DNA of 45,219 nucleotides from Chara braunii (taxonomy: Eukaryota > Streptophyta > Charophyceae > Charales > Characeae), in assembly GCA_003427395.1 (NCBI GenBank), contig BFEA01001033.1, positions 14,051 to 59,269 on the forward strand, in the 5' to 3' direction. Within the stretch, counting starts at the first letter, position 1, and the number at the start of each line of letters is the position of its first letter. A program made the translations under genes and the position numbers. This document shows, one piece after another, positions 41,419 through 45,219 of this stretch. The notes under the pieces are model-generated. The model did no database searches, was not told the DNA's origin, and saw only the letters and a list, made by a program, of their open reading frames with translations.

Positions 41419-41479
41419 GCGTTCAGGGTCCCGTTCGGGGACCGAACACCTCCAGGTTTGGCCCCCGCCAAAAACACAT

Positions 41480-41940
41480 TTGGAGCCTAAAAATTAGTTT
41501 TTTTTTTCTTATTTATTTTTTGTGAGTTCTCCATGATGTAAACTACACGCCTATAAATTTTGAATCCATTCTGCTAAGCCACAAAAACATTAAAAATCGT
41601 CAAAGATGGGGGTGTCAAAACGAGCTCGCCCACTCACTATTTTTTTTTTTCACTTTGAACTTTTTGTTTTCACTTTATTTCGGGGCCTAAAAAAAACTCT
41701 TATTTTTTGAAGTTTTTTTAATGAGTTATTGATTTTGTAAACTACATAACTATAAATTTCAGGGCATTTGTCAGTGCCAAAAAATAATTAAAAATCGACA
41801 AAGATGGCGGTGTCGAAAAGGTGTTGGCACATTCACTCATTTTAATTTTCTTTTTCTTTTTTCTTATTTTTATCATAGTGTTTATTTTCTGTATTTGATT
41901 TTTAATTCAAATTTCGTAAAGAATTTGGATGTAGTGCCTA
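41480..41940. repeat. Diverged tandem duplication in AT-rich DNA, about 205 bp spacing
   Basis: GTAAACTACACGCCTATAAATTT and GTAAACTACATAACTATAAATTT-type blocks (41537, 41737) are each followed by ATTAAAAATCG(T/A)CAAAGATGG and a TGTC(A/G)AAA motif. Confidence 0.8.
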
Positions 41941-41971
41941 GGCATTCAAAAAAAGAGAACGTCCGGCAGTG

Positions 41972-42001
41972 CGTTAGCGCAGTGGTAATGTTGCGCTAAC
42001 G
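41972..42001. repeat. 10-bp stem hairpin with tRNA A-box-like sequence
   Basis: CGTTAGCGCA and TGCGCTAACG pair around a 10-base loop. TTAGCGCAGTGG resembles a tRNA A box, but no B box at the right distance or cloverleaf was found. Confidence 0.6.
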
Positions 42002-42019
42002 TGTCGCCCCAGTAGCAGC

Positions 42020-42510
42020 ATTCGGGCATTGGGGGATCGCGTACGGGGTCGATGAAATCTGTCTGCTCCAATCGCCAGAACTTGGCGTAGGGGTGACCAT
42101 GGCGGCGCAAGGAGGAACATTGGGGTATTTGGGGGGCGCTGTCGGAAAATGATACGGCGCAGCAGCGGAAATTGACTCGCCGCGGTCAACTCCCGCGCTG
42201 CGTCAAAAATTGTGTACCGTAGTCATGGACCCTAGTACTTCGGTTAGACTTCCCCTGGGCCGAAGCCAAGGGAAGAGTGGCGCGACAGTACGATCCTCTG
42301 GAGGACTAATCTTCCTCATTGGACTGGACCGACGCGACCACAATGGGCCAATTAGTGGTGTCCTGTCCAAACGGCACTTGAAACAGACCAAGGGTTAGCG
42401 AGATATTCAAGTTTGACCGATTGGGACCGGACCGACACGACCGCGTTACCCGGTCAGGAAAGGAACAGCCCTAAGTAGCCATATAGATGAGCAGCTAGGC
42501 CCAAATAATT
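42020..42510. other. No gene seen
   Basis: GC-rich unique-looking DNA; GGACCG(A/G)AC(C/G)GAC-like motifs occur at 42322 and 42426. Confidence 0.3.
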
Positions 42511-42519
42511 AAAATAGGG

Positions 42520-42770
42520 TCATGTACTATTTTTAGCTCGGGACTGACTGTTCGTTTCCCAAAGTCGGGCCTGCGCCAGTCCCGTTCTAAAAATAGCACA
42601 GCCCCACGCTATTTTTAGCGTGGGACTGACTGTTCATCTACCGGGGACTGGGCCTGCGCCAATCCCGTTCTAAAAATAGGACTGACTGTTCATATCCCGA
42701 GGTCGGGACTGCTGCTATTTTTAGCACAGGCCCGGTCTAGAGTTAGACCACGGCCCCGACCTTGGGACTG
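42520..42770. repeat. Interspersed CTATTTTTAGC / GGGACTGACTGTTC repeats
   Basis: GGGACTGACTGTTC recurs at 42540 and 42623, with a shortened form at 42679. CTATTTTTAGC and its reverse alternate, so neighbouring copies can pair (ATAGC...GCTAT around 42590-42620). Confidence 0.8.
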
Positions 42771-42792
42771 CAGCACTCAGCCTCGATCACTT

Positions 42793-42818
42793 GGCCTCTC
42801 CATTATAAAAGAGAGGCC
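42793..42818 (+). promoter_or_regulatory. TATA element within an 8-bp inverted repeat
   Basis: TATAAAA at 42804-42810 is bracketed by GGCCTCTC and GAGAGGCC, exact reverse complements. Followed by about 330 bp of leader-like sequence and then minisatellites. It may be the promoter of a retrotransposon LTR; a second LTR is not in the window. Confidence 0.45.
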
Positions 42819-42819
42819 A

Positions 42820-43317
42820 CGTCACCCAAAAGATCAGATCAGTTCAAGAGATCAGCATGCGTAAGAAGGAAGTGGCGCATCAGAGTGAGAGAGAACTCTC
42901 GCTTAAAAGAGCACTATAGCCTTGACGGAACGACAAGGAGCGAGAGGCACGGACCAAAGAACAGCGACGTGCCAGCTGGAGCAAGAGGGGAGCGTGAAGC
43001 AGGAGACAAGAGAATCGAGCAGGAGGCAAGCAAGGGAAGGGGTAAGGAAAGGGAGGGGCAAGATTGGTCCCTCACTTTCCCTCTCTCACCCTTTCTCCTA
43101 ACTCTCATCATCTCTTATCTCTCTTCTCTCTCTCTTCTCTCTCTCTGTTGATTGGTCATAAATCACGCGCTCTCGCGCTATATCTGAGGGTTGACCTTGA
43201 ACTGAACACTGGAGAACACTGCACCTGATGACTGACTATGAGCCCTGCACTCAAGTGCTGTATTTGAGAGTTGGATTCTGAGATGAGCGTCAACAAGCAA
43301 TCAAATTGAGTCGGCTG
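42820..43317 (+). other. Leader-like sequence without recognised gene
   Basis: A frame at 42762-43151 is open but Arg/Lys/Ser-rich and ends in CT-repeat translation. GATCAGATCAGTTCAAGAGATCAGC near 42831 has short internal repeats. Nothing identifies a protein. Confidence 0.3.
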
Positions 43318-43640
43318 TGCCGAGAGGCACTTGAACTGAGCATGCCGCTTTATAGTCTGCTGATCGACTGTGCCGAGAAGCACTTGAACTAAGTATGCCG
43401 ATTTATAGTCTGCTGATCGACTGTGCTAAGAGGCACTTGAACTGAGCATGCCGCTTTATAGTATGCTGATCGGTTGTGCCGAGAGACACTTAAACTGAGC
43501 ATGCCGATTTATAGTTTGTCGATTGGTTGTGCTGAGAGGCACCTGAACTGAGTATCTCGCTTTATAGTCCGTTGATTGGTTATGCCGAATTATAGTCCGC
43601 TGATTGACTGTGCCAAGAGGCACTCGAACTGAATATGTCA
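43318..43640. repeat. 53-bp satellite, about six units
   Basis: GTGCCGAGAGGCACTTGAAC units begin at 43318, 43370, 43423, 43476, 43529 and about 43610 (one shortened). Each starts with the small palindrome GTGCCGAGAGGCAC. Confidence 0.93.
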
Positions 43641-44433
43641 ATTGTGGGCACCCAGTGCTTCTGTGACTGTGCGCATTCAGATGCGACACTGCGCAAATAA
43701 TGACTTTTAAGTGCGGTTTTGAATAATCGATCCACAGAGTTTTGGCAAAGTGACCCTGAGGGACTGCAACTGTGCGCACTTAAATTGCGACATTGCGCGT
43801 CCGACCAACAAATTGTGCCTGAATGATCTCAAGGAAATGCGATTGTGCGCACTTCACTTCAAGTGCGACGCTGCCCTTTCTGAATAGGGATGGTGATTTT
43901 GAAGCTGTACTTGCCGCTTTTTGGATTGCGCTTCCTCAACCACTTCGAGTAACAAGTCGATTTTGAGCACAGTCTCACCGAGTACCAAGCCGATTTTGAG
44001 ACCACCTGTGCAGTCATTTTGTTTGCGCAGTCACACCAGGTCGATTGCGCAGTCACACTGAGCATTTCGTCGAGGGCCACGTCCGAGTTGGCAACTGCGC
44101 ATACCGCACTTGAGGGCCATATCAGGGCCATATCTGAACAGTGCGCTGTTCGCACCATGCTTGAGGACCATACTTGAGGGCCATATCAGGGCCATATCTG
44201 AATAGCGCGCCGTTCGCACCATGCTGTGCACCGTTCACACCATGCTTGAGGGTCACATCTGAGTATTTCACAACTGGTCACTGTGAGCAGTGTGCGCCGT
44301 ACTCGAGGGCCATATTTGAGTATTTTGCAATAGTGTGCAGAGAGCGCACCGTACCTAAGAACCATATCTGAGTATTTCCGCAACTGTGCAGAGAACGCAC
44401 CATACCATTTTTTTAGCACTGTGCTATTCGCAA
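43641..44433. repeat. Diverged repeats with TGTGCGCAC and GAGGGCCATAT motifs
   Basis: CTGTGCGCA(C/T)T recurs at 43667, 43770 and 43833. CTTGAGGGCCATATCAGGGC with CGCACCATGCT follows at 44110-44250. ATCTGAGTATTT units lie at 44257-44380. Confidence 0.8.
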
Positions 44434-44700
44434 GGGCCATTTCTGAGCATTGTGCTATTCGTCAGGGCCATTTCTGAGCATTGTGCTATTCGTGAGGGTC
44501 ATTTCTAAGCATTGTGCTATTCGTCAGGACCATTCGTCAGGGCCACTTCTGAGCATTGTGCTACTCGTCAGGGCCATTTCTGAGCATTGTGTTATTCGCC
44601 AGGGTCATTTCTGAGCATTGTGCTATTTGTCAGGGCTATTTCTGAGCATTGTGCTATTCGTCAGGGCCATTTTTTAGCATTGTGCTATTCGCCAGCGCAA
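44434..44700. repeat. 31-bp minisatellite, about nine units
   Basis: GGGCCATTTCTGAGCATTGT plus GCTATTCGTCA, spaced 31 bases with point changes. Confidence 0.95.
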
Positions 44701-44960
44701 TTCATTTCTGAACAGTGCTATTCGGAAAAAAACATTTCTGAATAGTGCTATTCGCAAAAAACCATTTCTGAATAGTGCTATTCGGTGCTATTTGCAAGAA
44801 CCATTTTTTTTTGACAGTGCTATTCGCAAGTGCTATTTCTGAACAATGCCATTTTCGCAAGAGCCATTTCTGAATAGTGTTATTTCTGAACAGTGCCATC
44901 ATCGCAAGAGCCTTTTCTGAGGACTGGGCCATTAGCAAGGGACATTTCAGAATATTTTGT
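44701..44960. repeat. CATTTCTGAATAGTGCTATTCG minisatellite variants
   Basis: Units of about 30 bp related to the preceding array; many contain GAATAG-TG-CTATTC, a hairpin-forming core. Confidence 0.85.
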
Positions 44961-45219
44961 TATTCTCAACTGTGCGCAGTCGCGTTGTCGGTGCGAATAC
45001 CCTTACAAGGGTATCCGCCCTGGTTTTTGAAAGTAACAGAAAATTGTTTGGTTTAAAATTTAAGTATACCGCGCTAAACACGGCTGCGTTTGTAATTGCG
45101 TTGACTGGGTGGTTGACCACAATAGCGAGTGCGTGGGCGCGCAGGTTTAAGGCGCGCGTGATTCTTTTCTGTTGTTGATCGTAAAGCCGGCCCGGACCTC
45201 GGTCGTTTTGCTTAGTGAT
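44961..45219. other. End of window, no gene recognised
   Basis: Open frame 44957-45178 has a hydrophobic stretch (AAFVIALTGWLTTIASAW) but no family match and it begins in repeat DNA. Confidence 0.25.

Noticed and set aside
41960-42030. Possible tRNA gene or tRNA-derived SINE head
   Set aside because: Only an A-box-like match and a local hairpin; no B box GGTTCGAATCC-like sequence at the right distance and no cloverleaf.
42762-43151. 129-codon frame after the TATA element as a gag protein
   Set aside because: It begins upstream of the TATA box, has no gag or zinc-knuckle motif, and ends in CT-repeat translation.
44434-44700. CRISPR-like look: 31-bp periodic array
   Set aside because: The units are contiguous minisatellite repeats with no unique spacers.

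Overview
This is nuclear DNA from a eukaryote, not a bacterial or phage segment. Coding sequence is sparse. Genes have introns with GT/AG borders, and transposons, tandem duplications, microsatellites and assembly gaps fill the rest. Three signs point to the green-plant lineage: a short plant-type telomeric repeat (CCCTAAA units, 27094-27122), an oleosin with the exact proline-knot signature, and a Golgi alpha-mannosidase II that resembles both plant and animal enzymes. The extreme repeat content fits a large streptophyte-algal genome; a charophyte such as Chara is my best guess, but the window alone does not prove it.

Layout. 1-5,900: the first two coding exons of a minus-strand Golgi alpha-mannosidase II gene (exon 1 3075-4010, exon 2 1769-1918). 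A poly(A)-tailed retroelement lies antisense in intron 1 and a huge purine-rich repeat lies in intron 2. An uncleaned Nextera mate-pair junction adapter (161-198) makes the left end of the window unreliable. 5,900-9,600: a field of small inverted-repeat transposons (MITEs) with visible target-site duplications, plus tandem duplications. 9,850-17,300: a LINE graveyard with pieces of reverse-transcriptase 3' region on both strands and an endonuclease remnant, a 340-bp foldback element and a 51-nt poly(G) tract. 17,300-18,000: GATT and CA repeats around a 100-N gap. 18,000-22,320: a doubtful small two-exon ORF, then a decayed unknown (possibly gag-like) coding region whose end is tandemly duplicated.

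22,320-25,000: AT-rich DNA with a hAT-like MITE that has a perfect 8-bp target duplication. 25,000-31,400: retroelement 3' end, telomere-like repeat, many tandem duplications and a broken RING-finger fragment. 31,400-36,200: tandem arrays and MITEs, one of which sits in a tandem repeat that preserves its empty site. 36,357-36,899: an intact minus-strand oleosin gene, the only apparently complete gene. 37,700-39,100: a small hairpin transposon and AT-rich DNA. 39,970-40,630: a decayed nad7 (mitochondrial complex I 49-kDa subunit) fragment, probably a nuclear mitochondrial insertion. 40,860-42,000: a second hAT-like MITE and AT-rich repeats. 42,500-45,219: a TATA element inside a hairpin, followed by several minisatellite arrays, possibly the LTR/leader of a large retrotransposon.

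The genes do not form a pathway: mannosidase II acts in N-glycan trimming in the Golgi, oleosin coats lipid droplets, and the rest is mobile or decayed DNA. I found no convincing new multi-gene system. The most valuable observations are the adapter-marked misjoin, the nad7 insertion, the MITE families with clear target duplications, and the unknown duplicated coding region at 20-22 kb.
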